From: Aquimarina algiphila
Lineage (GTDB): Bacteria > Bacteroidota > Bacteroidia > Flavobacteriales > Flavobacteriaceae
Direction: 5' to 3'
Assembly: GCF_007489275.1 (NCBI RefSeq)
Contig: NZ_VLNR01000008.1
Coordinates: forward strand, 1 to 64,000
Length of the DNA: 64,000 nucleotides
The position numbers were made by a program, and so were the translations under genes. The stretch's first letter is position 1. Each line of letters begins with the position of its first letter. The notes under the pieces are model-generated. The model was not told where the DNA came from. It searched no databases and saw nothing but the letters and a program-made list of their open reading frames with translations. Below are positions 41,128 through 51,515 of this stretch, in pieces.

Positions 41128-43107
41128 ATGAAACGATATACGTTTACGTCCCTCTTTTTTTTAGGTGTTTTTTTCATAATACTTTGTTATTCATGCCGTA
41201 CTGATACTAAACCTAATAATTTATCTTCAATACCAATACAAAAAAAAATTGATACTTTAAATACATATTTTAATCGAGCTTCTCAACGATCCAATACGGA
41301 AACTGAAAAATTAGAAGCGATTGATAGTTTTTTAAATGCTGCTAATAATCTTAATATGGACTCATTAGTATATAAAGGACTTAGATTGAAATCAAACATT
41401 TTATTCAAATCTGGTCATTATCAAAAAGCAATTGGACAAGCTAATTTGATGGTAAAACTCGCTCAAAAAAATACCGATAGTAATAATCTGGGAAAAGCGT
41501 ATTATAAAATCGGGTATTTCTATAAAGAAACTGACAATTACTTGGAAGCTTTTAAATATTATAACCAATCGTTTAAGATTCTTAGAAACCTTAAAGACAG
41601 TATCAATGCAGGTAAATGTTTAAAGTCTATGGCTAATATTCAGATTGCTTTAGGAGATTATAATGCCAGTAAAACAACCGCTACAGACGGTTTAAAGTAT
41701 GTAGAAAGTTCTTCTCGACATAGAATTATATCTGGATTATATCAAAGTATAGGTCTATCTTTTTATGAGCTAGGAAATCAAGAGGAAGCTTTACTTTGGA
41801 ATTCTAAAATTTTAAATCTATTTAATGATTCAATTGCTAAAAATAAAATAGGGGTAAAAAATTTACCAATTTTTAGAAACTCCCGGGCTAGTATTTTGGC
41901 AAAACAAAAAAAATACAAGGAAAGTATTGATATTTTACAAACCTTACTAAAAGATGAAAATGTAATTCAAAAACAAACACAATACGCACAAATCCTAAGT
42001 AATCTTGGTCATGTCAAATTTTTAGATAATCCTGAAAATTTTGAAAGTGAAGAGATGCTTATAGAAGCCTTAAGCATTAGACAAAAAGAAAATAATCAGT
42101 TCGGTCTATTTGCTAGCAATATACATCTCACTAAATACTACAGAAATAAAGATCTAGAAAAAGCAAAATATCATGCTCATGAGGCTTATCAAACAATAAA
42201 AGATTTTGGTGATTATGAAGCATCATTAGAAGTGTTGACTTTGATTACAGAACTGGATCCAGATTCTTTAGAAGACCATCAACGTTTTAAAGAAGCAAGC
42301 CTTCAGCTCATGGAGCTCAGAAAAAAGACACGAGAAATCTATGCACCCACACGGTTTGAGAATGAAAATCTACTAAAAGAGAACGAACGGAAAAACTGGA
42401 AAATCTCCAGAGTTCGTAATCAAAACGCAATATACCTGCTAGGAATATTATTATTACTTACAGGTATTGGGTTTGTGGTTTACTTTTTTAGACAACAAAT
42501 GCGTAACCTCAATCAGCAAAATAAAATAGCGCAATTTGAAGCTAGTTATGAAACAGAGACACGTATTTCTAAACGCTTACATGATGAACTGGGTAATGAT
42601 ATTTTCCAGGTGATGCTACAATATCAGAATGATCCACATGACCCCCAAATTAAAGATAAACTCAATAGTACTTATATAAGAGCACGAGATATATCCCGTG
42701 AAAATAATGAATTCGAAACCGGAGAGACCTATGCTGAAGAATTGAATAACATGCTACAAAACTATGCGCAGAATGGTATTCGATTGATTGTCATTGGGTT
42801 TGATAAAATGGATTGGAATGATATGGATAAAACCATAAAACTAACTGTATACAGAGTGCTACAGGAATTAATGACGAATATGCAGAAGCATAGTCAAGCG
42901 AGTTTAGTTAAATTAATGTTTTCTAATACAAATAATACATTACAGATTAAATATTCAGATAATGGTGTAGGGATGGCAGAAGAACATGTAAAATCCAAAA
43001 ATGGACTTCGGAATACAGAAAAGCGTATTGAGGCTATACGTGGAACTCTTATCTTTGATTCAGAAAAAGATAAAGGCTTCAAGGCCGTGATACAAATCCC
43101 TAATTAA
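41128..43107 (+). CDS. TPR-containing sensor histidine kinase
   Basis: 659 residues. A lipoprotein-like or membrane N-terminus (FFIILCYSC) is followed by TPR repeats (about 60-390), one membrane segment (about 433-452) and a HisKA_3-type kinase core: RLHDELGNDIFQ with the phosphoacceptor His near 487, then an HATPase domain (YRVLQELMTNMQKHSQAS, YSDNGVGM, GLRNTEKRIEAI). The sensing TPR part is outside the cytoplasm. It pairs with the response regulator 12 bases downstream. Confidence 0.9.
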   Translation: MKRYTFTSLFFLGVFFIILCYSCRTDTKPNNLSSIPIQKKIDTLNTYFNRASQRSNTETEKLEAIDSFLNAANNLNMDSLVYKGLRLKSNILFKSGHYQKAIGQANLMVKLAQKNTDSNNLGKAYYKIGYFYKETDNYLEAFKYYNQSFKILRNLKDSINAGKCLKSMANIQIALGDYNASKTTATDGLKYVESSSRHRIISGLYQSIGLSFYELGNQEEALLWNSKILNLFNDSIAKNKIGVKNLPIFRNSRASILAKQKKYKESIDILQTLLKDENVIQKQTQYAQILSNLGHVKFLDNPENFESEEMLIEALSIRQKENNQFGLFASNIHLTKYYRNKDLEKAKYHAHEAYQTIKDFGDYEASLEVLTLITELDPDSLEDHQRFKEASLQLMELRKKTREIYAPTRFENENLLKENERKNWKISRVRNQNAIYLLGILLLLTGIGFVVYFFRQQMRNLNQQNKIAQFEASYETETRISKRLHDELGNDIFQVMLQYQNDPHDPQIKDKLNSTYIRARDISRENNEFETGETYAEELNNMLQNYAQNGIRLIVIGFDKMDWNDMDKTIKLTVYRVLQELMTNMQKHSQASLVKLMFSNTNNTLQIKYSDNGVGMAEEHVKSKNGLRNTEKRIEAIRGTLIFDSEKDKGFKAVIQIPN

Positions 43108-43119
43108 AAAGTTAGCAAA

Positions 43120-43788
43120 ATGTTTACTAAAGTATTGGTGGCAGAAGACTATGAAATTGCCAATCAAGGCATTATAAAAATACTTAATGATAAAATTGGA
43201 ATTCATAATATCCAGGAGGCCAAATACTGTGATGATGCTTATCTAAAATTCAGAAAAGCCTATAATGACAAGGAAGCATTCGAATTACTAATTACAGATC
43301 TTTCTTTTAGAGAAGATCATAAAATTCAAACCAGAGCTTCGGGCATCGATTTGATAAAGGATATTAGAAGTGTACAACCAGATATCAAAGTAATTGTATA
43401 TTCTCAAGAAAATAGACCGGACAAAATTAATATGTTATTCGAAAAACTCGACATCAATGGATATGTCTGTAAAGGTCAGCACGCAATAAAAGAATTAATA
43501 GCATGTGTGAATGGAGTATATCAGAATAATACTGTACGACCACCAGAACTAACTAATAATACAGCAATAAATACAATGATTCATCTTGATGATTTGGATA
43601 TGATGTTGCTAGAAGAATTATCACAAGGGTTTACTAAAAAAGAAATCAGAACCAAGCTTAAAAAACAAAAAATATCTCCGAATAGTGAAAGCGCTATCGA
43701 CAAAAGAGTCAGTAAACTTTTTGATGATTTTAAAGCCAAAAACACTACTCATTTAGTGGCTATTGTAAAGGATTTAGGATTGTTATAG
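43120..43788 (+). CDS. Response regulator (LuxR/NarL-like) partner of the TPR kinase
   Basis: 222 residues. Receiver domain 1-125 with acidic residues at VAEDYE and phosphoacceptor Asp60 in LLITDLSF. The C-terminal part (about 150-222) is a helical domain (DDLDMMLLEELSQGFTKKEI) that resembles the LuxR-type HTH but is divergent. Spacing to the kinase gene shows a two-component operon. Confidence 0.85.
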   Translation: MFTKVLVAEDYEIANQGIIKILNDKIGIHNIQEAKYCDDAYLKFRKAYNDKEAFELLITDLSFREDHKIQTRASGIDLIKDIRSVQPDIKVIVYSQENRPDKINMLFEKLDINGYVCKGQHAIKELIACVNGVYQNNTVRPPELTNNTAINTMIHLDDLDMMLLEELSQGFTKKEIRTKLKKQKISPNSESAIDKRVSKLFDDFKAKNTTHLVAIVKDLGLL

Positions 43789-44106
43789 CAGTGTAAACAA
43801 TACTAATTAAATTCTAGAATAGACAACGAGTTGTGTAAATGATTTCTACAACAATTATTTGATACTTTGGATCATTAGGTAAAAGAAATTCTTCCTTCTT
43901 ACCAATTTTTAAAATTGATTGATAAAGTATTAAACATGATTAATAAATGTATAGGGTACGTTTTTTTTCAAAAAAATAGACCATATTACAGAAATCTGTA
44001 AGGACATATGTTATAGTCAATTTATGTTTGCATCGTAAAAGCAAGTGAATGATCAATGGTGAAGAGCTTATCTATAATCTCGAAACGGTATAAACTAACT
44101 ATAACG
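43789..44106. other. Intergenic region, no gene seen
   Basis: 318 AT-rich bases between the response regulator and the sigma-factor gene; it should hold the sigma-factor promoter. No hairpin or box stands out. Confidence 0.35.
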
Positions 44107-44673
44107 ATGAACAACGATCAAGTAATCATAGCTGGAATTATTGAAGGAGATGAAAGAATACTAACTTGTTTTTACAGGGATAATATACGATATATCCAAG
44201 GGTATATTCTTCGTAATTATGGAAACCTGGAGGATGTAGAAGATGTTTTTCAGGACGCTTTGGTTGTATTATATCAGAAGTTAAGATCAGGTCTTTTAGA
44301 AATTAGAGTACCTATAAAAACTTATTTTTATGGTATTTGCAGAAACCTTTGGAGAAATCGGTTAAAGAAAAAAGAAAAACTTATTATCGATGACGGACAA
44401 AATCGTTTTGAAGAAGGAATTAATGATCCTTTAATAGCTAATATTGAAAATCAAGAACGAGAACACCTCTATAGAAAACACTTTCAGAAGCTGAGTGCAG
44501 ATAATAAGAAACTATTATATCTTTTTTTTGAAGGGAAATCAATGAAAGAAATATCGATAATCACAGGATATTCTGAAGGGTATACTAGAAAAAAGAAATT
44601 CGAGGCAAAAAGACAATTATTAAAAATGATCGAAAAAGACCCAATGTATGAAGAGTTAAGGGCCATATGTTAA
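44107..44673 (+). CDS. ECF-type RNA polymerase sigma factor
   Basis: I choose the ATG at 44107 (MNNDQVIIAGI), giving 188 residues; an in-frame ATG at 44056 would add 17 residues outside the conserved domain. Region 2 has YIRNYGNLEDVEDVFQDALVVLY-like sequence (ILRNYGNLEDVEDVFQDA), and region 4 has KLLYLFFEGKSMKEISIITG, in which the usual second helix is somewhat divergent. No anti-sigma factor gene is adjacent, so control may be transcriptional. Confidence 0.85.
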   Translation: MNNDQVIIAGIIEGDERILTCFYRDNIRYIQGYILRNYGNLEDVEDVFQDALVVLYQKLRSGLLEIRVPIKTYFYGICRNLWRNRLKKKEKLIIDDGQNRFEEGINDPLIANIENQEREHLYRKHFQKLSADNKKLLYLFFEGKSMKEISIITGYSEGYTRKKKFEAKRQLLKMIEKDPMYEELRAIC

Positions 44674-44777
44674 TTCAGATTAAAATTATACTACCCTTAA
44701 GTTTATTTATATTTAAATAGTACTATTTTAAACAAAAAGAAAACTATAATGTAATGGTGATTTTTAATTGAATCATT

Positions 44778-45848
44778 TTATTTTTTGTTGCTTTCTTGAC
44801 TTTTCATTGATTCCAGAATTTTTACAGTCGTTTCAGAAAATACTACAAACTCATTATCTTTATCCTTATAAGCTTCGCATAGTTGTATATAGCTAAGAAT
44901 GATGTCTACAGGAGGTTTGCGTAATAAGGCTAAAAGTTCTGGTTTATCATTATATTTCTCAATTAATTTAATCATATGATATCCTACATAATACATTGGA
45001 CTTTGGTACATTCCACTAAGACCAATATTGTAAAGCAAATCGATGTTTACAGTAGCATCATGTTTTGCCCGGAATAGAATTGTCTCCAGAAGAGCAAAGT
45101 TAGTTTCCATTCGTCTAAAATTTCTACTATATTCCTTTTTACTAAAATCAATATACGGTCCAGAAGATGAGATTTTTGAAAAATCGGCTACATATGTAGC
45201 AGTTCCTTCTCTTATCATTTGATCCAAAAGATAATTCACTTTATCAGAACTTTGTTCTGGAGATTCATTCATGTATTGATATTGGACTAAATGAAATAGT
45301 TCATGTGTTGATAAGTATGATAATCCATTATAATCACCTTTCATAGAAGCAAAATCAACATAAAATGAATTAGGAGCATCATCAAAAGTCCAACCACCAC
45401 CAATAACACCTAAAATCATATATACAGTAACATCCAACTTTACATTTTTAGGAGAATATTCTTTTAATAGAAATACTGAATTTTTGGCAAGTTCTTTTTC
45501 TTTTTGAATCACTTCTGCAAGGAGTTTTTGTGCATGTGGAATAAGAGGTGTCAGTTTGCTAAACATAAAAGGGTCTTTGTCCAGATATTCTCCTTTTAAT
45601 GCAGCTGTTAAACTTTTTTTAAAGCTAGATTCATTAATCCCTGGAAAAAAAGTAGACAACTTTCTTAAATAAGCTTTGGTACCATGCAGTGCAACCAGTT
45701 CTTTAAAATCCTTTTCATTAAGCTCATCACTATCCAATATCTCTATTAGTTTTTTCACAGAAGAATAATCATATGAAATATTAATCTCTTGCGTATATAG
45801 TTTTGGAAGAGATAAAAGAACCATCAGGATAAGGTATATCTTTTTCAT
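44778..45848 (-). CDS. Secreted putative zinc metallopeptidase (DUF5700-like)
   Basis: I start at the Met at 45848 (MKKIYLILMV), giving a clean signal peptide cut near LYTQ (residue 20) and 356 residues; an upstream Met would add 13 residues. The HELFH motif (182-186) with Glu214 in REGTATYV fits a gluzincin-type zinc site. The rest is helical. Peptidase activity is inferred from the motif; members are largely uncharacterised. Confidence 0.75.
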   Translation of the reverse strand: MKKIYLILMVLLSLPKLYTQEINISYDYSSVKKLIEILDSDELNEKDFKELVALHGTKAYLRKLSTFFPGINESSFKKSLTAALKGEYLDKDPFMFSKLTPLIPHAQKLLAEVIQKEKELAKNSVFLLKEYSPKNVKLDVTVYMILGVIGGGWTFDDAPNSFYVDFASMKGDYNGLSYLSTHELFHLVQYQYMNESPEQSSDKVNYLLDQMIREGTATYVADFSKISSSGPYIDFSKKEYSRNFRRMETNFALLETILFRAKHDATVNIDLLYNIGLSGMYQSPMYYVGYHMIKLIEKYNDKPELLALLRKPPVDIILSYIQLCEAYKDKDNEFVVFSETTVKILESMKSQESNKK

Positions 45849-46202
45849 TACTTTTTTTGAATTGAGTGTTATAAAGTATAGATACATATAAATAAGTAAG
45901 GTTACAGTTATAGACTGGTTTTATTTTATAAAAAGGAAAGCAGGGTGGTTTTTATTAAAGGGATTGATCCTAAAAATACATTTAACATGCTTTGGTAGAT
46001 GAGTAATTTGATACCTCTTTTAGTATCAACCTGCAGGGTCATTCATTATTTGGACGAGCACCATTTTGGATTGAAAGAGAAATGTTACGATTCAAGTGGA
46101 TTTAACGACGGTTGAACTTAAACTCATTTCATTTTCTGTCAAACCATTCCATATTTGAACCATCAACTAATCAAATTATACCTTTTTTAAAAATAAATAA
46201 AT
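45849..46202. other. Intergenic region, no gene seen
   Basis: 354 bases between divergent genes. One inverted repeat, ttgatac (46008-46014) with gtatcaa (46023-46029), could be an operator; no other structure is evident. Confidence 0.35.
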
Positions 46203-46625
46203 ATGACACCCACAGAAGTTTTTTCACTTGCAAATATGACTGCTATGCCCATGTGGATCTTGATGATCCTGTTACCTAAATGGAAAGTCACCAGGTTTTT
46301 AATTGATTTTAAAGTAATTCCATTGCTGTTATCTGCAGTATATGCCATCTATATTTTTCTAGCGATACAGATAGGTGGGATGATGGATTTTGGTAGCCTT
46401 AGTTCGGTCATGGCATTATTTACAGAAGAAAATGCCGTTCTCGCCGGCTGGGTGCATTACCTCGCTTTTGATCTTGTAGTAGGTATGTGGATGCTAGATC
46501 AAAATAAAAAACTAGGTATTCATCAATTGATAATGGCTCCCTGTCTTTTTGCAACATTTATGTTTGGTCCGGTTGGGTTCCTGCTTTTTATGATTATCAG
46601 AGCATTTAAACAAAAACAATCATGA
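46203..46625 (+). CDS. ABA4-like membrane protein (DUF4281)
   Basis: 140 residues with four membrane segments. FSLANMTAMPMWILMILLP at the start, the AGWVHYLAFDLVVGMWM motif (about 81-97) and the FGPVGFLLF end are characteristic of ABA4-like proteins, the plant member of which acts in neoxanthin formation. In bacteria the role is not settled; a carotenoid link is possible. It overlaps the next gene by four bases and heads an operon with a LytS/LytTR pair. Confidence 0.85.
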   Translation: MTPTEVFSLANMTAMPMWILMILLPKWKVTRFLIDFKVIPLLLSAVYAIYIFLAIQIGGMMDFGSLSSVMALFTEENAVLAGWVHYLAFDLVVGMWMLDQNKKLGIHQLIMAPCLFATFMFGPVGFLLFMIIRAFKQKQS

Positions 46626-47422
46626 TTTACATTAAAAAAATATTTAGCACAGTAAAAGAAGAAAGTCCAATATTATATTGGATAGTTATTACCCTTCTAA
46701 TTTCTGCTATTGGATGTATAATAGGACTTCTGGTAGATGATAGAACACTAATGGGAGTGAATGTTTGGATTAAACCACTGAAATTCTCAATTTCTGGTAG
46801 TATTTATATCTTGACGGTAGGATACCTTATGACATTATATCCTTTTTCTAAAAGGAAGAAAAATATCTTAAATAATATCAATTCATGGACCTTATTATTA
46901 GAAATAGGTATTATCATTTATCAGGCATCTCGAGGGGTACAATCTCATTATAACCAATCTTCCTTGTTTGATGGTTTGCTTTTTGCAGCGATGGGTATTT
47001 TGATTGGAATAAATGTTTTAATCATGGTATTGTTTATCTTCGAAACTATTAGGTTAAAATTAAAAACTACCGCATCGGTACAATGGGCAATATTACTAGG
47101 TTGGATAATTATAGTTATAGGCAGCTGGATAGGTGGTCAAATGATAAGTCAATTTTCTCATAATGTTGGTGTAGCAGATGGTGGAGCGGGGCTGCCATTG
47201 GTTAATTGGAGTACCGTTGGAGGGGATTTAAGGATAGCGCACTTTTTTGGATTGCATGGCATACAAATAATTCCGTTATTCGCATTATGGCTATCTAAGA
47301 AATGGAATACAAAAAGTAGAAATCAGATTATTGCTGTAACTGTTTTTGGATTATTATATGCAACATGGATTGGGTTTACTTTCTATCAAGCCAAACAAGG
47401 TATGGCTTTAATTAAACTGTAA
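46622..47422 (+). CDS. Hypothetical polytopic membrane protein (266 residues)
   Basis: About seven hydrophobic segments. Conserved-looking loops are GVNVWIKPLKFSISG (about 41-55), ASRGVQSHYN (about 101-110) and a polar segment with FFGLHGIQIIPLFALWL near 205-221, whose His residues face the membrane. I do not recognise a named family. It is coupled to the ABA4-like gene by a four-base overlap, so the two probably act together. Confidence 0.7.
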   Translation: MIYIKKIFSTVKEESPILYWIVITLLISAIGCIIGLLVDDRTLMGVNVWIKPLKFSISGSIYILTVGYLMTLYPFSKRKKNILNNINSWTLLLEIGIIIYQASRGVQSHYNQSSLFDGLLFAAMGILIGINVLIMVLFIFETIRLKLKTTASVQWAILLGWIIIVIGSWIGGQMISQFSHNVGVADGGAGLPLVNWSTVGGDLRIAHFFGLHGIQIIPLFALWLSKKWNTKSRNQIIAVTVFGLLYATWIGFTFYQAKQGMALIKL

Positions 47423-47432
47423 TTAAATTATA

Positions 47433-48515
47433 ATGCTAATCAACAGGGAGAAACGTATAAAATATTTAGGTTTTAATGACTTTTGGTTTGTTGTGATTGG
47501 TATTTTAGTCCTAAGTTTTATTACAGACTTTCTCTTTAATAATTCATTTGTTCATTTTCCTTTTGCAGAAGCTGTTATGAATTGGAGTACATCACTATTC
47601 ATGACCATTTGTGATTGGTTTATTATACGTGCGATAATCATTCTTTTACGAAAGAAATACCCTGATTTAAAAGATGACTTAAAGCGACTTATACTATTGT
47701 TTATTGCCATTGTTAGTACCGTAATATTGGTGGATGTATTAGGAAATAGACTGTTGTCATTTATTTTTGATAAAAATTATAATCCTATTAGCGCCTCTAA
47801 AGTATTATTACCTATTATTATAATTAGTACAATGACTATGGCAATATATGAAGCCATTTATTATAATTTAAGACTTAAAAAGTCTATTCGAGAAGAGGAA
47901 GAGGCAAAACAAATAATTGTACAAGTGCAATTAGACACACTAAGAAATCAAGCACAACCTCATTTTTTATTCAATACACTCAATACACTTCGAGATATTA
48001 TTGATCAAAATTCTAAGAAGGAGGCAAAAGAATTTGTAGATAAATTATCAGATGTATATCGTTTTATATTAGAATCTGGAAGGATTAACCTTACCTCGCT
48101 ACGAGAGGAATTAAAATTTGCTCAAGCTTATATCCATATACAATTAGAAAGGTTTGGAGACAATTTAAAACTGAATTGGAATATTTCTGAAGTTTCATTA
48201 GATGAGATGATTGTGCCAATGAGTTTGCAACTTTTATTAGAAAACGCAATTAAACACAATGTAATTTCTAAAGCAAAACCATTAGTAATCAATGTAGGAG
48301 TAAAGGATAACCACTTAATAGTTGATAATAAGATGCAACCAAAATCTACTCAACTACCATCAACCAAAGTTGGGTTAAAGAATATTAAAAAACGATACGC
48401 ATTAATTTCTAGTAAAACACTTGAAATCAAAAATGAAGGAAATCGATTTATAGTATCCCTTCCGTTATTAAAATTGTCTAATCAAAAAAATAACTATGCA
48501 TATACTGATCGTTGA
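47433..48515 (+). CDS. LytS/YehU-type sensor histidine kinase
   Basis: 360 residues: four membrane segments (about 15-140), then a His_kinase domain with QAQPHFLFNTLNTLRDII (phosphoacceptor His about 176) and an HATPase part with LENAIKHNV and GLKNIKKRYAL. It overlaps the downstream LytTR regulator by 20 bases. Part of the ABA4-like operon. Confidence 0.9.
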   Translation: MLINREKRIKYLGFNDFWFVVIGILVLSFITDFLFNNSFVHFPFAEAVMNWSTSLFMTICDWFIIRAIIILLRKKYPDLKDDLKRLILLFIAIVSTVILVDVLGNRLLSFIFDKNYNPISASKVLLPIIIISTMTMAIYEAIYYNLRLKKSIREEEEAKQIIVQVQLDTLRNQAQPHFLFNTLNTLRDIIDQNSKKEAKEFVDKLSDVYRFILESGRINLTSLREELKFAQAYIHIQLERFGDNLKLNWNISEVSLDEMIVPMSLQLLLENAIKHNVISKAKPLVINVGVKDNHLIVDNKMQPKSTQLPSTKVGLKNIKKRYALISSKTLEIKNEGNRFIVSLPLLKLSNQKNNYAYTDR

Positions 48516-49248
48516 AGATGAACCAAGAGCAGCAAATCAATTACAGAACATGCTAAAAGTATGTAATTTCGATTATCAACTGTTAGATATAATTGATACG
48601 GTTGAAGACGCAGTATTATGGTTTCAAAAACATGTTACCCCGGATTTAGTATTCATGGACATTCAATTGGCTGATGGATTGAGTTTTGAAATCTTTCAGA
48701 AAATTGACGTAGAAGCACCAATTATTTTTACAACAGCTTTTGACCAATATGCGATTCAGGCTTTTAAAGTAAATAGCATAGACTATTTACTAAAACCTAT
48801 TCAACAAAATGAATTAGGTATTGCGTTAAATAAATTCAATAAATCAAATAAACCAAATGCATTAGAGCCTGCTATATTAAAACAACTCTTGGGGAGTATA
48901 CAATCAACCAATATACGAGAAGGGATTCTTGTTAAAGATGGAAACGGATTTGTACAAATTAGAATTTCAGATCTTTTATATGTTTATTCTCAAGAAAGCA
49001 TCACTTTTGGAGTAACTTCTGGTAAAAGATATATTATTGATGAGACCATGGATCAATTATTTAACTCTTTGGATCATGATCAATTCTATAGAATTAATCG
49101 CGGACAAATTATTTCTAAAAATTCAATTCAGAAAATAGAACCATATTTTAATCACCGAGTTAAGCTTTCTGTTTTGAATCCAAGAGATCAAGGGTTTATT
49201 GTTAGCAGACAAAAGACAAGTGATTTTAAAGAATGGATGAATAAGTAA
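48496..49248 (+). CDS. LytTR-family response regulator
   Basis: 250 residues. Receiver domain with VEDEP and phosphoacceptor Asp55 in VFMDIQLADG, Lys at LLKPI, followed by a LytTR DNA-binding domain (about 145-248; IRISDLLYVYSQES, FYRINRGQIISKNSI). Cognate regulator of the preceding kinase, overlapping it by 20 bases. Confidence 0.92.
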   Translation: MHILIVEDEPRAANQLQNMLKVCNFDYQLLDIIDTVEDAVLWFQKHVTPDLVFMDIQLADGLSFEIFQKIDVEAPIIFTTAFDQYAIQAFKVNSIDYLLKPIQQNELGIALNKFNKSNKPNALEPAILKQLLGSIQSTNIREGILVKDGNGFVQIRISDLLYVYSQESITFGVTSGKRYIIDETMDQLFNSLDHDQFYRINRGQIISKNSIQKIEPYFNHRVKLSVLNPRDQGFIVSRQKTSDFKEWMNK

Positions 49249-49412
49249 CCATTATTTTCATATTAAAGCAATTCTTCACTTTTAAAAATTGAGTCTTCAT
49301 ATTTATTTTTTAAAGAAAAGGTATTTATACTTCTAAGCTTTGTAATGTTGATACGACTAAGATGTTTTCAACAAGAAAGAATATTAGCTAAAGGTTAAAA
49401 AATAAAATAATA

Positions 49413-49823
49413 ATGGAACAAAAACATCCACTTCCTCCATTTAATGAGGAAACTGCAAAACAGAAAGTCCAAATGGCAGAAGATGCCTGGAATAGTAAAG
49501 ATCCTGTAAAAGTATCTATGGCCTACAGTAAAGATACAGAATGGCGAAACCGTATTGATTTTATTAATGGTAGAGATGAGGTACAAGCGTTTTTAGCAAA
49601 TAAATGGGATCATGAGTTAGAGTATAAACTTAAAAAAGAACTTTGGGGATTTAGAGAAAATAGAATCGCTGTTCGGTTTGAATATGAATATCGCAATAAC
49701 GAAGGTCAATGGTTTAGAGCATACGGAAATGAAAACTGGCAGTTTGATGAAAACGGACTGATGGAAAAACGTTATGCTAGTATTAACGACCTCCCTATTT
49801 CTGAAGAGGATAGAAAATTGTAG
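49413..49823 (+). CDS. DUF1348 / NTF2-like small protein
   Basis: 136 residues. [36 protein letters not shown]-type N-terminus and [23 protein letters not shown] in the middle are typical of DUF1348, an NTF2-like barrel of unknown catalytic role. It is 165 bases after the LytTR gene and 30 bases before the MOSC gene, with which it may be co-transcribed. Confidence 0.88.
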   Translation: MEQKHPLPPFNEETAKQKVQMAEDAWNSKDPVKVSMAYSKDTEWRNRIDFINGRDEVQAFLANKWDHELEYKLKKELWGFRENRIAVRFEYEYRNNEGQWFRAYGNENWQFDENGLMEKRYASINDLPISEEDRKL

Positions 49824-49852
49824 TTATGAGCATTAAATGTATACTATAAATT

Positions 49853-50674
49853 ATGAAAAATCCTTATGTATCCAAAATTCGTATTTATCCAATAAAATCT
49901 CTTGACCCTATTGAAGTTTCTGAAGCAGAAATAGGAATACGATCTCTTAAGTATGATAGAGCCTATGCAATGGTTGCTGAAGATGGTCGCTATGTCAATG
50001 GTAAACGCACAGGTAGGGTCAATGAATTAAAAGCTACATACGATCTGCAAAAAGGAATTGTACAATTATCCCATCGAGAAGGCGGTGATATAAGTGAATT
50101 TGAACTTAGAGAAGGTAATACAGATCTGGATGCTTATCTATCCAATTTTTTTGATCTAAAAGTAATTCTAATACATCGAACTGAAGGAGAACTAATGGAT
50201 ATTCCTTCAGCAAGTAGTGTAACTATAGTGAGTAAAAAGTCTTTAGTTTCTATACACAAAGACCTAAATAGCTATTCACTTGAAAATATTCGACTACGTT
50301 TTAGAGCAAATATAGAAATCGAAGGTGTTGCCGAATTTTGGGAAGAAAAACTATTTAAAACTCCAGGAATTGGAATGCGTTTTAAAATAGGTGATGTCGA
50401 AATGATAGGAGTAAGCCCAAGAGCGAGATGCAATGTCCCTCCACAAGACCCTTTTACAGGAGAATCAGATCGATCGTTTGCTAGAAAAATGATGAAAAGC
50501 AGAGCCAAAAGTTTACCAGAAAATAGTGATTTGGCACATTACGGAAGTATGTATCATTTAACTGTGAATACATATTTACCAGATACAGAAAAAGGAAAGA
50601 AGATTATATTAGGAGATACCATAGAAATATTAGAACCTGTAAACCTTAGATACAATGATTCACAAACTCATTGA
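49853..50674 (+). CDS. MOSC domain protein (YcbX-like)
   Basis: 273 residues. MOSC_N beta-barrel (1-120; ISKIRIYPIKSLDPIEVSEA-type start) and MOSC domain (about 120-265) with PRARCNVPPQDPFTG, whose Cys is the expected molybdenum-cofactor ligand. Such proteins reduce N-hydroxylated compounds or relay sulfur. No molybdenum-cofactor synthesis gene is near. The gene is convergent with a LytTR regulator. Confidence 0.88.
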   Translation: MKNPYVSKIRIYPIKSLDPIEVSEAEIGIRSLKYDRAYAMVAEDGRYVNGKRTGRVNELKATYDLQKGIVQLSHREGGDISEFELREGNTDLDAYLSNFFDLKVILIHRTEGELMDIPSASSVTIVSKKSLVSIHKDLNSYSLENIRLRFRANIEIEGVAEFWEEKLFKTPGIGMRFKIGDVEMIGVSPRARCNVPPQDPFTGESDRSFARKMMKSRAKSLPENSDLAHYGSMYHLTVNTYLPDTEKGKKIILGDTIEILEPVNLRYNDSQTH

Positions 50675-50757
50675 TATGAAGATAAAAAGGTGAGAATTAA
50701 ATAAAAAAACACTTCATTTAGAGTATAAATAAATACCGTAACGTAAAAAGCAATTAG

Positions 50758-51513
50758 TTAAGACAAATATGCTGTAATAGAAGTACTGTATTTGCGAGAT
50801 GAAATATATTCTTCTCCATTTTTTAGTACAAATCTAAACTCATTGTTATTGACATATGTGCATTGTTTTATATAGATTTTATTTAATACTATGGATCTGT
50901 GAATTCTCAAAAATTGATTAGTATCCAGGTTTTTATATAAAGTGTTCATTGTAATTCTATGAAGATGAGTTTTGGCTTCGGTGATTACCTTAACATAATT
51001 TCCATCACTTTTAAAGCAGATAACATCATCAATAAAAATAGTTACATCTTTACCTCTGGTTTTAAGGGTAATTTTATGTAAGTAATTTGTTTGAGTAGAT
51101 TGGTATGTGGAGAGAAGTTTCTTGATTTGATCTTCTAAAAGAGAGGACTCTTTTCTTTTTTTTAGCTGGATAATACGCTCTATTGCGATACTTAAGCGAT
51201 CTTCATCAAATGGTTTTAAGAGATAGTCAACTGCATTAATTTCAAATGCTTTTAATGCAAAAGTATCATAAGCAGTGGTAAATATAACATGAGGTTTTAA
51301 ATGTAATTTTGATAAAACAGTAAACCCATTCATATCAGGCATCTGGATATCTAAAAAGATCAAGTCAGGTTCCTTCAATGTAATTTTTTCTAAAGCGTCT
51401 TTTCCATTTTTGCATGTCGCAACCACCAGAAGATCTTCAAAATTTTCAAGAAGTTTTAGTAGACGTTGTCTAGCCAAGTATTCGTCATCAATTATAATAC
51501 ATCTAAGTTTCAT
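50758..51513 (-). CDS. LytTR-family response regulator (second pair)
   Basis: 251 residues. Receiver with IIIDDEYLARQRLL and Asp55 in LIFLDIQMPDM, Lys in LLKPF, then a LytTR domain (about 150-250; FLRIHRSIVLNKIYI). It starts two bases after its kinase gene. Confidence 0.92.
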   Translation of the reverse strand: MKLRCIIIDDEYLARQRLLKLLENFEDLLVVATCKNGKDALEKITLKEPDLIFLDIQMPDMNGFTVLSKLHLKPHVIFTTAYDTFALKAFEINAVDYLLKPFDEDRLSIAIERIIQLKKRKESSLLEDQIKKLLSTYQSTQTNYLHKITLKTRGKDVTIFIDDVICFKSDGNYVKVITEAKTHLHRITMNTLYKNLDTNQFLRIHRSIVLNKIYIKQCTYVNNNEFRFVLKNGEEYISSRKYSTSITAYLS

Positions 51514-51515
51514 AA

